Positions 1-9,113 are shown, numbered from the stretch's first letter. The stretch: DNA of 64,000 nt from Shewanella loihica PV-4 (GCF_000016065.1 NC_009092.1:2108001-2172000); one strand, 5' to 3'. The notes: generated from the sequence alone by a model not told the origin. Program-made: numbers and translations.

Positions 1-1074
1 CTGGCGGCAGGTAGGGGAGTCATCGGCCCAGTTGTCGCCATCCGATGCCTGGGCCGCATAGATGTTCCACTCGCTCTCTGGATAGCGCTCACGCTGGATC
101 TCATGCATCAGCTTGAGCGCACTGGATACTATGGTGCCGCCGGTTTCCTGGGAGTAGAAAAACTCGTGCTCATCCACCTCTTTGGCCTGGGTGTGGTGCC
201 GTATGTAGACCACCTCCAGATTCTTATAGGTGCGGGTGAGAAACAGATAGAGCAGGATATAGAAGCGTTTGGCCATATCTTTGGTGGCCTGATCCATAGA
301 GCCAGACACATCCATGAGACAGAACATCACTGCCTGGCTCGAGGGCACCTCGCGCTTGGCGAAATTGTTGTACCTGAGATCGAAGGTGTCGATAAAGGGT
401 ACCTTGGCAATCTTGGCCTCAAGCTCCGCTATCTGCTCCTTCAGGGCGATGATCTTCTCCGCCTCCGAACCGGGAGTCTGCTCTAGGGCCTCTAGCTCTG
501 CCTTAAGCTCTTTCAGCAGCGCCTTCTTCGAGGAGGACATGGCGATCCGACGTGCCAGGGATGAGCGCAGCGAGCGAATGATGTTGATGTTGGCGGGCAC
601 GCCATCATTGGTAAAACCGGCGCGATAGGTTTGATACTCCACCAGTTTATTGAGGCGATTGCGCTGCAGGTTGGGGAGTTCGAGATCTTCAAACAACAGT
701 TCCAAATATTCATCTTTGGAGATCTGAAATACGAAATCGTCCTGGCCCTCGCCTGAGTTAGACGCGTCCCCCTGACCGCTGCCCTGGCCGCCGCCCTGGT
801 GCGGACGCTCAACCTTATCGCCGCGGGAGAATTGATCGTTGCCCGGATGCACCCGCTCGCGCATGCCCCCTTGCCCCTGATGAAAGGTGGGCTCGCTAAT
901 ATCCCGTGTCGGGATGCTGATCTTCTCGCCTTTATCTATGTCGGTCACGCTGCGCCGGGTCACGGCGTCACTGACGGCCTTCTTGATCTGTTGCTTATAG
1001 CGGTTGATAAAACGTTGACGATTGACTGTACTCTTTCCCTTAGTATTCAATCTTCTATCGATAAAATTAGCCAT
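1..1074 (-). CDS. yeaH: YeaH/YhbH family protein (DUF444), 3' part beyond left edge
   Basis: Partial gene: 358 codons are open from an ATG at 1072-1074 to the left edge with no stop, compared with about 427 residues in E. coli YeaH. The N-terminus ([16 protein letters not shown]) and the acidic, glycine-rich segment near residues 80-110 are typical of the family. A von Willebrand A-like MIDAS segment follows ([12 protein letters not shown]), then conserved ETGGT and ASDGDNW stretches. The family is expressed from the same operon as the PrkA kinase and is linked to nutrient and stationary-phase stress in enterics; its biochemical role is not settled. It lies 47 bp downstream of prkA on the same strand, so the two are almost certainly co-transcribed. 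A SpoVR-family gene would be expected beyond the edge but cannot be seen. Confidence 0.93.
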   Translation of the reverse strand, partial: MANFIDRRLNTKGKSTVNRQRFINRYKQQIKKAVSDAVTRRSVTDIDKGEKISIPTRDISEPTFHQGQGGMRERVHPGNDQFSRGDKVERPHQGGGQGSGQGDASNSGEGQDDFVFQISKDEYLELLFEDLELPNLQRNRLNKLVEYQTYRAGFTNDGVPANINIIRSLRSSLARRIAMSSSKKALLKELKAELEALEQTPGSEAEKIIALKEQIAELEAKIAKVPFIDTFDLRYNNFAKREVPSSQAVMFCLMDVSGSMDQATKDMAKRFYILLYLFLTRTYKNLEVVYIRHHTQAKEVDEHEFFYSQETGGTIVSSALKLMHEIQRERYPESEWNIYAAQASDGDNWADDSPTCRQ

Positions 1075-1093
1075 GCGCACCTCCCAAGACTAG

Positions 1094-1111
1094 CGGGGAG
1101 CAAACTCCCCG
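1094..1111 (-). other. Intercistronic hairpin between prkA and yeaH
   Basis: CGGGGAG (1094-1100), loop CAAA, CTCCCCG (1105-1111) form a perfect 7-bp GC-rich stem in the 47-bp prkA-yeaH gap. There is no run of T after it, so it is more likely an mRNA-stability or processing hairpin than a full terminator. Confidence 0.5.
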
Positions 1112-1121
1112 TGTACGGGTA

Positions 1122-3056
1122 TCAAGATGATTTACGAACCCGTAAATACCACTCAGACAAGAGTCTGACCTGTTTCTTGGTGTAGCCTTTCTCCATCATG
1201 CGATTGACGAAATCGTCGTGCTTACGCTGATCGTCTGTCGAGGTCTTGGTATTGAATGAGATAACCGGCAGCAGATCTTCCGTGTTGGAGAACATCTTTT
1301 TCTCGATGACGGTACGCAGCTTCTCATAGCTGGTCCACAGAGGGTTAGAGCCTTCGTTGTTGGCCCTGGCGCGCAGTACGAAGTTGACGATCTCATTGCG
1401 GAAATCTTTCGGGTTACTGATCCCCGCAGGCTTCTCTATCTTCTCAAGCTCGGCGTTGAGGGCGGCACGATCGAACAGCTGGCCTGTCTCAGGATCCCGG
1501 TACTCCTGATCCTGGATCCAGAAGTCGGCGTAGGTGACATAGCGATCGAAGATGTTCTGGCCATATTCCGAATAGGATTCCAGGTAGGCGGTCTGGATCT
1601 CTTTACCGATGAACTCGATATATTTAGGGGTGAGGTAGCCTTTTAGGAACTCCATATAGCGCTCGGCCGTCTCGGCGGGGAACTGTTCCTGCTCGATTTG
1701 GCGCTCCAGCACATAGAAGAGGTGCACAGGGTTGGCGGCGATCTCGCTGTGATCGAAGTTAAACACCTTAGAGAGGATCTTAAAGGCGAAGCGGGTAGAG
1801 AGCCCCTGCATCCCTTCATCCACACCGGCATAGTCGCGATACTCCTGATAAGACTTGGCCTTAGGATCGGTATCTTTCAGGCTCTCGCCATCATAGACCC
1901 GCATCTTAGAGTAGATGGAAGAGTTTTCCGGCGCCTTGATGCGCGACAGTACGCTAAACTGGGCCAGCGTCTCTAGGGTATAAGGCGCGCATGGCGCCTG
2001 AGCCAACTCAGAGTTGGTGAGCAGTTTCTCGTAGATCTGGATCTCTTCTGACACCCTGAGGCAATAAGGCACCTTGACTATGTAGACCCTATCTAAGAAG
2101 GCCTCGTTGGTCTTGTTGTTTCTAAAGCTGGTCCATTCCGACTCGTTGGAGTGCGCCAGAATGATGCCGTTGAAGGGCAGGGCCGATAGGCCTTCTGTGC
2201 CGTTGTAGTTACCCTCCTGGGTGGCGGTCAGCAAGGGGTGCAGCACCTTGATTGGCGCCTTAAACATCTCGACGAACTCCATGAGGCCTTGGTTGGCACG
2301 GCACAAGGCGCCCGAGTAGGAGTAGGCATCGGCATCATGCTGGGCGTAGTGCTCCAGCTGACGAATATCCACCTTACCGACGAGCGATGAGATATCCTGA
2401 TTGTTCTCATCGCCTGGCTCTGTCTTAGCTATCCCAATCTGATCTAGGATGGCGGGGAAGACCTTGACCACCTTGAACTGGGAGATATCGCCGCCAAACT
2501 CATGCAGGCGCTTCACCGCCCAGGGTGACATTATGGTCTTTAGGTAGCGCTCGGGTATGTTGTATTCGTTCTTAAGCAGCTCCCCATCTTCCTCCGGATT
2601 GAACAGACAGAAGGGATGGTCGTTGACTGGGCTGCGTTGGCCATTGGCGCTCAGCACATAGATGGGCACTCTCTGCATCAATGATTTGAGCTTCTCGGCC
2701 AAGGAGGACTTACCGCCCCCCACAGGGCCTAGCAGATAGAGGATCTGTTTCGATTCTTCTAGCCCTTGGGCCGAATGTTTGAGGTAGGCGACGATCTGCT
2801 CGATAGAGTCTTCCATGCCGTAAAAATCTTTAAAGGCGGGATAGCGAGAGATAAGCCTGTTGGAGAAGATGCGGCTAAGGATCGGATCCTTAGAGGTGTC
2901 TATGACCTCCGGCTTACCGATAGCCGTAAGCAGTCGCTCGGCCGCCGATGCGTAGGCGATCCTGTCCTCTTTACAGATAGCCAGAAACTCTTGCAGTGAA
3001 TACTCTTCGTCTAATTTTTTTTCATAGCGCTGTTGATAATGCTCGAAAATGCCCAT
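1122..3056 (-). CDS. prkA: PrkA-family serine protein kinase (YeaG)
   Basis: Protein of 644 residues, full length for the YeaG/PrkA family. An N-terminal AAA+ domain carries the P-loop GPVGGGKSS at residues 110-118, and the C-terminal half is the PrkA kinase-like domain. In E. coli YeaG is a serine kinase involved in adaptation to nitrogen starvation and stationary phase, paired with YeaH. I chose the ATG at 3054-3056 (MGIFEHYQQRYEKK), which matches the family N-terminus; a start 14 codons further upstream would add a non-conserved segment. A purine-rich AGGGGGTGG lies just before this ATG. It is the first gene of the prkA-yeaH unit. A TTGCAA-rich inverted repeat at 3180-3206 is a candidate control site. 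Confidence 0.95.
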   Translation of the reverse strand: MGIFEHYQQRYEKKLDEEYSLQEFLAICKEDRIAYASAAERLLTAIGKPEVIDTSKDPILSRIFSNRLISRYPAFKDFYGMEDSIEQIVAYLKHSAQGLEESKQILYLLGPVGGGKSSLAEKLKSLMQRVPIYVLSANGQRSPVNDHPFCLFNPEEDGELLKNEYNIPERYLKTIMSPWAVKRLHEFGGDISQFKVVKVFPAILDQIGIAKTEPGDENNQDISSLVGKVDIRQLEHYAQHDADAYSYSGALCRANQGLMEFVEMFKAPIKVLHPLLTATQEGNYNGTEGLSALPFNGIILAHSNESEWTSFRNNKTNEAFLDRVYIVKVPYCLRVSEEIQIYEKLLTNSELAQAPCAPYTLETLAQFSVLSRIKAPENSSIYSKMRVYDGESLKDTDPKAKSYQEYRDYAGVDEGMQGLSTRFAFKILSKVFNFDHSEIAANPVHLFYVLERQIEQEQFPAETAERYMEFLKGYLTPKYIEFIGKEIQTAYLESYSEYGQNIFDRYVTYADFWIQDQEYRDPETGQLFDRAALNAELEKIEKPAGISNPKDFRNEIVNFVLRARANNEGSNPLWTSYEKLRTVIEKKMFSNTEDLLPVISFNTKTSTDDQRKHDDFVNRMMEKGYTKKQVRLLSEWYLRVRKSS

Positions 3057-3179
3057 GTTCCACCCCCTGAAAAGCCAACGATATGTCTTAAGGGACAACT
3101 GAAAATCAGTGACCTACTACTAATAATAGTCTCTAAACGAGATCTGGGTATCAAAAAAGACAATAAAAACAATGACAAA

Positions 3180-3206
3180 CAGTTGCAATTGCAATTGTTG
3201 CAACTG
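3180..3206. promoter_or_regulatory. Inverted repeat with three TTGCAA units upstream of prkA
   Basis: CAGTTGCAA (3180-3188) and TTGCAACTG (3198-3206) are perfect 9-bp inverted arms around a 9-bp spacer that itself begins TTGCAA. The hexamer TTGCAA therefore occurs at 3183, 3189 and 3198. It sits 124-150 bp upstream of the prkA ATG and is the only gene-proximal palindrome in this gap. It is probably an operator; the regulator is unknown. Confidence 0.45.
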
Positions 3207-3463
3207 TAGTGGCTTGTCTAGGCTAGTTTGCTTCGGGCGCCTTGGGGTTGCTTAGCTATCGAGGAAAGGAGGGTAAGCAAGGGCATGAGACATCGAATTT
3301 GAGAGATCATTTTCAACAGAAGTTGAGTGTGTATTTGAGTGCATTCTTGAGTGGGTAATGTGCGGGCGATATCGGTTACTTAGCAATGAACTTAACTCAT
3401 TTAAGTTGCTTGAAACGCGTTGCTAGCCTGGGTTAGCGTAAGGGGCTAAGGTTTTTGCCGGGC

Positions 3464-3492
3464 AATAAAAAAGGAGCCGGGAGGCTCCTTTT
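3464..3492 (-). terminator. Rho-independent terminator of sodB
   Basis: Stem AAAAGGAGCC (3469-3478) with GGCTCCTTTT (3483-3492), loop GGGA. Read on the minus strand it is followed by a T-rich tail (3464-3470), starting 20 bp after the sodB stop. Confidence 0.85.
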
Positions 3493-3511
3493 CAAATCCG
3501 GTTGAATTTGA

Positions 3512-4096
3512 TTAAGCAGCGAAGTTGCTGTTAACGAATTCCCAGTTAACCAGGTTCCAGAACGCCGCCATGTAGTCAGGACGTACGTTACGGTAATCGA
3601 TGTAGTAAGCGTGCTCCCAAACGTCAACAGTCAGAAGTGGTGTAACACCTTCGTCAGTCAGTGGGGTAGCAGCGTTGCTAGTGTTAACGATGGCCAGGCT
3701 ACCGTCAGCTTTCTTCACTAACCAAGTCCAAGCGCTACCGAAGTTGTTAACGGCTGCATCGGTGAACTGTGCCTTGAATGCATCGAAAGAACCGAAGGCT
3801 GCGTCGATAGCTGCGGCGATGTCGCCAGTGGCTGCGCCGCCAGCGTTAGGTGCTAGACAGTTCCAGTAGAAAGTGTGGTTCCAGATTTGAGCTGCGTTGT
3901 TGAAGATGCCGCCAGTAGAAGTCTTAACGATCTCTTCTAGGCTCTTTTCGGCAAGTTCAGTACCTTCAACAAGACCATTTAGTTTCACTACATAGGTGTT
4001 GTGATGCTTACCATAGTGATACTCGATGGTTTCCTGGGAAATATGGGGCTCGAGTGCGTTCTTCGCATAAGGCAGTGCTGGTAATTCAAAAGCCAT
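3512..4096 (-). CDS. sodB: Superoxide dismutase [Fe]
   Basis: Cytoplasmic iron superoxide dismutase of 194 residues that converts superoxide to hydrogen peroxide and oxygen. The metal ligands are visible: H27, H74 (in AAQIWNHTFYWN), D158 and H162 (in DVWEHAYYIDY). Gln70 before IWNH is the residue position typical of Fe rather than Mn enzymes. There is no signal peptide. The start is the ATG at 4094-4096 (MAFELPALPY), which has a GGAG ribosome site 5' of it; a longer frame adds 15 unconserved codons. It is single-cistron with its own terminator and is divergent from grxD across about 230 bp. Confidence 0.97.
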   Translation of the reverse strand: MAFELPALPYAKNALEPHISQETIEYHYGKHHNTYVVKLNGLVEGTELAEKSLEEIVKTSTGGIFNNAAQIWNHTFYWNCLAPNAGGAATGDIAAAIDAAFGSFDAFKAQFTDAAVNNFGSAWTWLVKKADGSLAIVNTSNAATPLTDEGVTPLLTVDVWEHAYYIDYRNVRPDYMAAFWNLVNWEFVNSNFAA

Positions 4097-4327
4097 GTTT
4101 TTTCTCCATTGACATTCAATTGTCTTTTTAGGTTTGCTCACAGAGGCACATTCTACCTGATAAAGTTGTGATGTGAATCATTGTTTGTTTGATTTTTTAG
4201 ATTAATTCAATCGATAACCTAACTCAGTGAATAACCCTGAAAAAAGTAGGTTTTCGTTATCTGTGAACCTAGCGTACAATAGGCTAAATTTGTTGACGTA
4301 GCTTTGCTGCAAAATTTAGGAAAGAAG

Positions 4328-4678
4328 ATGGACACAAACGAAACTGTAGAAAAAATCAAACAGCAAATCGCTGAAAATCCTATCATCGTTTACATGAAAG
4401 GGTCTCCTAAGCTACCTAGCTGTGGATTTTCTTCGCAAGTGGCGCAGATCATGATTAACTGCGGTGCTCAATTTGCCTATGTTGATATTTTGCAGCATCC
4501 CGATATCCGTGCCGAGCTGCCTAAATATGCAAACTGGCCAACCTTCCCACAGCTTTGGGTTGAAGGCGAGCTAATTGGTGGTTGCGACATCCTGACCGAG
4601 ATGTATCAGAAGGGTGAGCTACAGACTCTGATCGCCGATACGGCTGCTAAATATGCAGATCAAGAGGGTGAGGCTTAA
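4328..4678 (+). CDS. grxD: Monothiol glutaredoxin Grx4 (CGFS type)
   Basis: Protein of 116 residues with the monothiol active site CGFS at residues 32-35 and the conserved WPTFPQLWVEGELIGGCDI glutathione/Fe-S binding region. Grx4 proteins hold a [2Fe-2S] cluster between two monomers, often with BolA, and work in Fe-S delivery and iron regulation. The start is the ATG at 4328, preceded by AGGAAAGAAG; an upstream in-frame start adds 8 residues without family similarity. It is divergent from sodB and ends at a strong terminator shared with the convergent permease gene. Confidence 0.96.
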   Translation: MDTNETVEKIKQQIAENPIIVYMKGSPKLPSCGFSSQVAQIMINCGAQFAYVDILQHPDIRAELPKYANWPTFPQLWVEGELIGGCDILTEMYQKGELQTLIADTAAKYADQEGEA

Positions 4679-4723
4679 TCTTAATTGAGCCAAGCGGAAG
4701 GTGAATCCTTCCTACCCGATAAG

Positions 4724-4752
4724 AAAAAGCCCTTCAAATGAAGGGCTTTTTT
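4724..4752. terminator. Bidirectional terminator between grxD and uraA
   Basis: AAAAAGCCCTTC (4724-4735) pairs with GAAGGGCTTTTTT (4740-4752), loop AAAT. A run on one side and T run on the other allow use in both directions between two convergent genes. Confidence 0.85.
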
Positions 4753-4797
4753 GTGTCTAAAATCCATGCATCAAGCATGCTGACTGTCCAGAGATCC

Positions 4798-6033
4798 TTA
4801 GGCGACTTCCTGCTCCTGACGGGCGTGGGTCTCGGGCAACAGGAGGTTCATGGTGATGGCCACAATACCGCAAAGGCTGATCCCCGTGAGGCTGAAAGAG
4901 CCGATACCAAATGCCATGCCGCCGATACCAAAGACCAGGGTGACACCGACGATGCAGAGGTTTCTTGGCTCGCTAAGATCCACATGATTCTTGATCAGTG
5001 AGTTCAGACCGACGGCGGCGATTGAGCCGAACAGCAAACACATTATGCCGCCCATCACAGGTACGGGGATGGTCTGCATAAGCGCGCCGAGCTTGCCGAT
5101 AAAGGCCAGCAGAATGGCGGTGATGGCGGTCCAGGTCATGATAGCTGGGTTGAAGGCCTTGGTCAGCGTCACCGCGCCAGTTACCTCAGAGTAAGTGGTG
5201 TTTGGTGGGCCGCCGAGCGCCGATGCTGCTATGGTCGCGATACCGTCACCGCTCAGGGTGCGGTGCAGGCCAGGCTTCTTCATATAGTCTTTACCTGTGA
5301 CGTTTGAGATCGCTAGTATGTCGCCGATATGCTCGACAGCCGGGGCGATGGCCACGGGGATCATGAAGGCGATGGCGTGCCAGTTAAATTCAGGCGCCAC
5401 AAAGTTAGGCATGGCCAACCAGCTTGCCTGGGCGACTGGGGCAAAGTCGACTACGCCGAAGAAGAGGCTGAGACCATAACCCACTATGATGCCCGCCAAG
5501 ATTGGCATTAGCTTAACGATTCCCTTGGCAAAGATCGCCACCGCTATGGTGGTCAGCAGCGAGGCGAGGGAGATGATTAAGGCATGCTCCGGGTCGACCA
5601 GAACCAGTCCGCCATCGCCGCTCTTACCGAGCGCCATGTTAACGGCAACCGGCGCCAGACCCAGACCGATCACGATAATCACAGGGCCGACAACTACCGG
5701 TGGCAGCAGTCTCTTGATGAAAGCATCACCTCTGAATTTTACCAGGGTGGCCAGCACCAGGTAGACGCATCCTGCTGCCATCAGGCCGCCCATGGTCGCG
5801 GGGATCCCCCAGGTTTGTACACCGTAGAGGATGGGAGCGATGAAGGCGAAGGAGGAGGCGAGGAAGATGGGGACTTGGCGTTTGGTCACGAGCTGAAAGA
5901 GCAAGGTGCCAATGCCGGCGGTAAAGAGGGCGACGTTGGTATCGAGCCCGGTTAACAGCGGCATCAATACTAAGGCGCCAAAGGCGACAAACAGCATTTG
6001 CGCGCCCTGTAGGGGGATTGCTAAACGTTTCAT
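4798..6033 (-). CDS. uraA: Uracil/xanthine permease, NCS2 family
   Basis: Inner-membrane nucleobase:proton symporter of 411 residues with about 12-14 hydrophobic segments. The family signature region PAVEHIGDILAISNVTGKD is present; its Glu binds the nucleobase in UraA. The start is the ATG at 6031-6033 (MKRLAIPLQGAQM). In E. coli uraA sits next to hda; here it is on the opposite strand with a DUF2066 gene in between, and no upp gene is next to it. Uracil is the likely substrate by synteny, but xanthine or another purine is possible because family members differ. A PurR-like sequence lies about 120 bp upstream. Confidence 0.87.
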   Translation of the reverse strand: MKRLAIPLQGAQMLFVAFGALVLMPLLTGLDTNVALFTAGIGTLLFQLVTKRQVPIFLASSFAFIAPILYGVQTWGIPATMGGLMAAGCVYLVLATLVKFRGDAFIKRLLPPVVVGPVIIVIGLGLAPVAVNMALGKSGDGGLVLVDPEHALIISLASLLTTIAVAIFAKGIVKLMPILAGIIVGYGLSLFFGVVDFAPVAQASWLAMPNFVAPEFNWHAIAFMIPVAIAPAVEHIGDILAISNVTGKDYMKKPGLHRTLSGDGIATIAASALGGPPNTTYSEVTGAVTLTKAFNPAIMTWTAITAILLAFIGKLGALMQTIPVPVMGGIMCLLFGSIAAVGLNSLIKNHVDLSEPRNLCIVGVTLVFGIGGMAFGIGSFSLTGISLCGIVAITMNLLLPETHARQEQEVA

Positions 6034-6150
6034 TGTTATTCTCTTTTTATGGCTAAACCGCACAATGTTAACGTCTTGCTAGCATATTTGCACTTAACTT
6101 GATCACATTCTCCGGCTTGCCTCATTAAAGCCATTGAAAAAAGCGAATTT

Positions 6151-6164
6151 GACGACGTTTGCAG
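6151..6164 (-). promoter_or_regulatory. Possible PurR-type operator upstream of uraA
   Basis: On the minus strand the sequence reads CTGCAAACGTCGTC, which matches the left half and centre of the gammaproteobacterial PurR consensus (GCAAACG core) but only weakly on the right half. It lies between uraA and the DUF2066 gene and could serve either promoter. Single weak site, low confidence. Confidence 0.3.
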
Positions 6165-6230
6165 ACAGGCATGGCCAAGGCTTATGTGTTACACTGCCGC
6201 CATTGTATTCGTGAATAGATATAGATACGG

Positions 6231-7361
6231 ATGTTTAAGAGTCTTTTTTCTGTGGTGCTTGCCGGTACGTTTTGCGCCGCGAGTCTGAATGTTGCCGCCG
6301 TCGAGGTGACCGAGCTGGACAGGAGTGCGATTAAGATCGCCGATCGCAGCCAGCAGGTAAAGAATCAGGCGCTAAGCCAGGCGATGCAAGAGGTGGTATT
6401 GAAAAATACCGGCGATCGCGCCGCTCTCAGCGCGCCTTTGGTGGCCCAGGCCATTGCCGAACCAACCGCTTATATTCGTCAGTTTGGCTACCAGGAGCTG
6501 GGCGGTGAGCAGTTCCTGCAGGCTTCATTCGATCACAGCAAGATCATCAGCCTACTGCGTCAGGCTCAGCTACCGGTTTGGGGCAAGCAGCGTCCACTGA
6601 CGCTGTTGTGGCTAGCTCAGGAGAATGAAGGCAAGCGTGAGCTACTCAACGACTCCTCAGTGCTGGAGAGCCGTAGCCTGATCGCCAAAATGTCGCAGAC
6701 GCGCGGCGTGCCCATGCTACTGCCTATGATGGATCTCGATGATTCCATGGCCATCAGCGTCACTGACGTGCGCGGCATGTTTGCCGATACCGTGGCTAAG
6801 GCCAGTCAACGCTATGGCAGTGACTACTTTGCCATGGTGTCGCTGGATAATCAGCCAGATGGCCAGGTGAGCTATCAGTTGTCCCTCTTCCCAGCGGCTA
6901 GCGAGCAGCCGCTGTTTAACCCCTTGACCACACAATCGGCTCAGGTTGCCGATATGGACGCGGCGGTAACGGCGATCTTCGAGGCGATCAGTCAATATTA
7001 TGTGGAGCGCTACGCCATTGCCGATAGCGGCGAGGCGAACAGCACTCAGCTGACATTCGTCGAGATCACCAACCGTCAGCAGCTGCTGGAGATTGAGAAA
7101 TACCTGTATCAGCTCAGTGCGGTTAAGTCTGTGTCGCTGACTAAGCTGCAGGGGATAACCGCCGAGTTTTCCTTACAGCTCTTTGGCAGCGAAGAAGATC
7201 TGTATCGTTTGATAAGCCTGGAGCCTAAGATCCGCAGCCTGGAGCAGTCAAATAGCACGGATCAGCTCAACCTGCAGTCGCAAATGGGCGTCGATGAGAG
7301 GGTGGATCCGTTATCATCGTCACAGACTCCACGCCACGAGTATATTTGGCAAGGACGTTAA
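6231..7361 (+). CDS. DUF2066 family exported protein
   Basis: Protein of 376 residues with an N-terminal signal peptide (MFKSLFSVVLAGTFCAASLNVAA), so it is probably periplasmic. The remainder matches the DUF2066 family, which in marine gammaproteobacteria sits just upstream of hda. The family's function is unknown. Recognisable features are the repeated Q/A-rich stretch following AIKIADRSQQVKNQAL and the LTLLWLAQENEG segment. It is followed after 90 bp by hda on the same strand and is probably in the same transcription unit. Confidence 0.8.
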   Translation: MFKSLFSVVLAGTFCAASLNVAAVEVTELDRSAIKIADRSQQVKNQALSQAMQEVVLKNTGDRAALSAPLVAQAIAEPTAYIRQFGYQELGGEQFLQASFDHSKIISLLRQAQLPVWGKQRPLTLLWLAQENEGKRELLNDSSVLESRSLIAKMSQTRGVPMLLPMMDLDDSMAISVTDVRGMFADTVAKASQRYGSDYFAMVSLDNQPDGQVSYQLSLFPAASEQPLFNPLTTQSAQVADMDAAVTAIFEAISQYYVERYAIADSGEANSTQLTFVEITNRQQLLEIEKYLYQLSAVKSVSLTKLQGITAEFSLQLFGSEEDLYRLISLEPKIRSLEQSNSTDQLNLQSQMGVDERVDPLSSSQTPRHEYIWQGR

Positions 7362-7451
7362 GGTAAGCTGGGCGCCTAATGGTAATTTGCTGAGTGCTAA
7401 ATTAGGCCGCCCAGGCAATACAGTCACAAGATAAGATCGAGATCCCTATAC

Positions 7452-8162
7452 GTGTCACCCCATTCACCGGTACAACTTTCTTTACCCGTCTATCTGCCCG
7501 ATGATGAGACCTTTAACAGTTATTATCCCGCGGCCGGTAACGACGAGCTGATCCTGAGCCTGCAGGCATCTGCCGAAGGGCGGGCCAACAAGGCCGTGTA
7601 CCTATGGGGCCCGGTCAAGGCAGGGCGTACCCATCTGATGCACGCTACCTGTGCCAGAGCCAATGAGCTCAATCGCAGCAGCTTCTATCTACCGCTTGGC
7701 ATACACGCCAGCATCTCCACCGAACTGCTAGAGGGTCTGGAACAGTTAGATCTCGTCTGCATCGATGATGTAGATGCCATTGCGGGGCATCCTCTATGGG
7801 AGGAGGCGCTGTTCGATCTTTATAACCGGGTGGCGGAACATAAGCGCTGCGCCCTGGTGGTGAGCGCCAGCGCAACGGCAAGCGATGCAGGATTTGCCCT
7901 GCCGGATCTGGTGTCTCGTATGCAGTGGGGGCTGACCTATCAGCTACAGCCTATGGCCGATGAGGAGAAACTGGCGGCGCTGCAACGCAGGGCCGCGATG
8001 CGCGGATTACAGCTGCCGGAAGATGTGGGGCGCTTCCTGCTCAATCGTCTGGCGCGGGATCTGCGTACCCTGTTCGATGTGCTCGATCGCCTGGACAAGG
8101 CATCACTTGTCCATCAGCGTAAGCTCACCATTCCCTTCGTGAAAGAGATGCTGCGCCTGTAG
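7452..8162 (+). CDS. hda: DnaA regulatory inactivator Hda
   Basis: Protein of 236 residues, an AAA+ homologue of DnaA domain III. Hda bound to the DNA-loaded beta clamp stimulates ATP hydrolysis by DnaA and so prevents re-initiation. The N-terminal clamp-binding motif QLSLPVYLPDDETF is at residues 8-21. The Walker A loop is GPVKAGRTHL, with arginine instead of lysine, as usual for Hda. Walker B is the LVCIDDVDAI region. The start is GTG at 7452; there is no ATG that keeps the clamp motif. The ribosome site is weak, consistent with low expression. Confidence 0.94.
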   Translation: MSPHSPVQLSLPVYLPDDETFNSYYPAAGNDELILSLQASAEGRANKAVYLWGPVKAGRTHLMHATCARANELNRSSFYLPLGIHASISTELLEGLEQLDLVCIDDVDAIAGHPLWEEALFDLYNRVAEHKRCALVVSASATASDAGFALPDLVSRMQWGLTYQLQPMADEEKLAALQRRAAMRGLQLPEDVGRFLLNRLARDLRTLFDVLDRLDKASLVHQRKLTIPFVKEMLRL

Positions 8163-8240
8163 CGTCTGTCTTAATTGCTAGCGCTTTAACGGTCAGCATT
8201 TTAGCTATCAGGATATCAAGTCGTTAACGACTTACCACAA

Positions 8241-8265
8241 AAAAGGCACCTTATTGGTGCCTTTT
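8241..8265. terminator. Terminator between hda and the DUF2069 gene
   Basis: AAAAGGCACC (8241-8250) pairs with GGTGCCTTTT (8256-8265), loop TTATT. The flanking A and T runs suit both convergent genes. Confidence 0.78.
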
Positions 8266-8292
8266 GCGTTAGATGCCTGTTTATCTAGCCAT

Positions 8293-8664
8293 CTATTTCT
8301 TGCGCTTCTTCAGTCCCAGGCCCAATTCGCGACCGCGAATGCGCGCGTAGAAGGGCAAAGTGATCATCAAGAGGCTCAGCAGCGCCACCTCGCAGATGGC
8401 GAAGACCAGCGCCGTCTCGGTGACATAGAGCAGGGTCAGGCCGTGCAACATATAGAGGCAGATGATGAAACTTGCCCAGGCATAGGTGTAGGGCTGACCG
8501 GTTAAGATCCCCTTAAGCGGCGCCAGCAGGGGCAAGATCCACAGCAGGCTGAAGATCAGCGAATATTGTCCGGTCAATCCCTGATTGCCAAACCAGGCGG
8601 TCATCAACAGCAGCAGCGCCACATAGGCGGCGCGGCTAATTTGAAACAGTGTCTTTGAGCTCAT
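8293..8664 (-). CDS. DUF2069 family inner-membrane protein
   Basis: Small hydrophobic protein of 123 residues with four predicted membrane helices and a very basic C-terminus (KKRKK). It matches the DUF2069 family, whose function is unknown and which is often found next to arsC-like (yfgD) genes. It starts 14 bp after the arsC-like stop on the same strand, so it is almost certainly co-transcribed. Confidence 0.8.
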   Translation of the reverse strand: MSSKTLFQISRAAYVALLLLMTAWFGNQGLTGQYSLIFSLLWILPLLAPLKGILTGQPYTYAWASFIICLYMLHGLTLLYVTETALVFAICEVALLSLLMITLPFYARIRGRELGLGLKKRKK

Positions 8665-8678
8665 TTCGACTCTCAGCC

Positions 8679-9026
8679 TTACAGAATGGCCAGTACGTTT
8701 TCTGGAGGGCGACCAATTGCCGCCTTACCGTTAGCCAGCACGATAGGACGCTCGATCAGCTTAGGGGTGTCTACCATGGCCTGGATAAGCGCCTCGTCGT
8801 CGGTGACGTCGGCCAGGTTCAACGCCTTGTATTCCTCTTCCTTGGTGCGCATCAGCTCACGCGGCGCTAGGCCAAGCTTATCTAAGATGCTGCGGATCTC
8901 CACCTTGGTCAGTGGCGTCTTGAGGTATTCGATCACTTGGATATCGCAGGCTTTCTCTTCCAGCAGCGCCAGGGTTTGGCGGCTTTTAGAGCAACGAGGG
9001 TTATGAATTATGCTTACTTGCGTCAT
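8679..9026 (-). CDS. arsC: ArsC-family glutaredoxin-dependent reductase (YfgD-like)
   Basis: Protein of 115 residues of the thioredoxin-fold ArsC family. The catalytic cysteine is in NPRCSKSRQTL (C12), and the conserved IERPIVLANGKAAIGRPPE segment carries the arginines used for oxyanion binding in arsenate reductases. It corresponds by position to E. coli yfgD (next to bepA), whose role as a true arsenate reductase is not established; no arsenite efflux gene is nearby. The start is the ATG at 9024-9026 (MTQVSIIHNP); a start 5 codons upstream is less likely. Confidence 0.85.
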   Translation of the reverse strand: MTQVSIIHNPRCSKSRQTLALLEEKACDIQVIEYLKTPLTKVEIRSILDKLGLAPRELMRTKEEEYKALNLADVTDDEALIQAMVDTPKLIERPIVLANGKAAIGRPPENVLAIL

Positions 9027-9067
9027 GGCAGTTCTATCCATATCTAGAAATTTGCCGCCATTCTACT

Positions 9068-9107
9068 GCAAAAGGTGAGCCGAGTCACAGGGCCTTGGCT
9101 CACCTTT
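9068..9107 (-). terminator. Terminator of bepA
   Basis: AAAGGTGAGCC (9071-9081) pairs with GGCTCACCTTT (9097-9107), an 11-bp stem followed on the minus strand by TTTT. It lies between the bepA stop and the arsC-like start. Confidence 0.75.
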
Positions 9108-9113
9108 ATTGGT

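Larger units (their letters stand above)
3057..3511. other. Intergenic region between prkA and sodB
   Basis: 455 bp without a credible gene. It contains the prkA leader, the TTGCAA inverted repeat at 3180-3206 and the sodB terminator at 3464-3492. I see nothing recognisable in 3210-3460. Confidence 0.6.
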
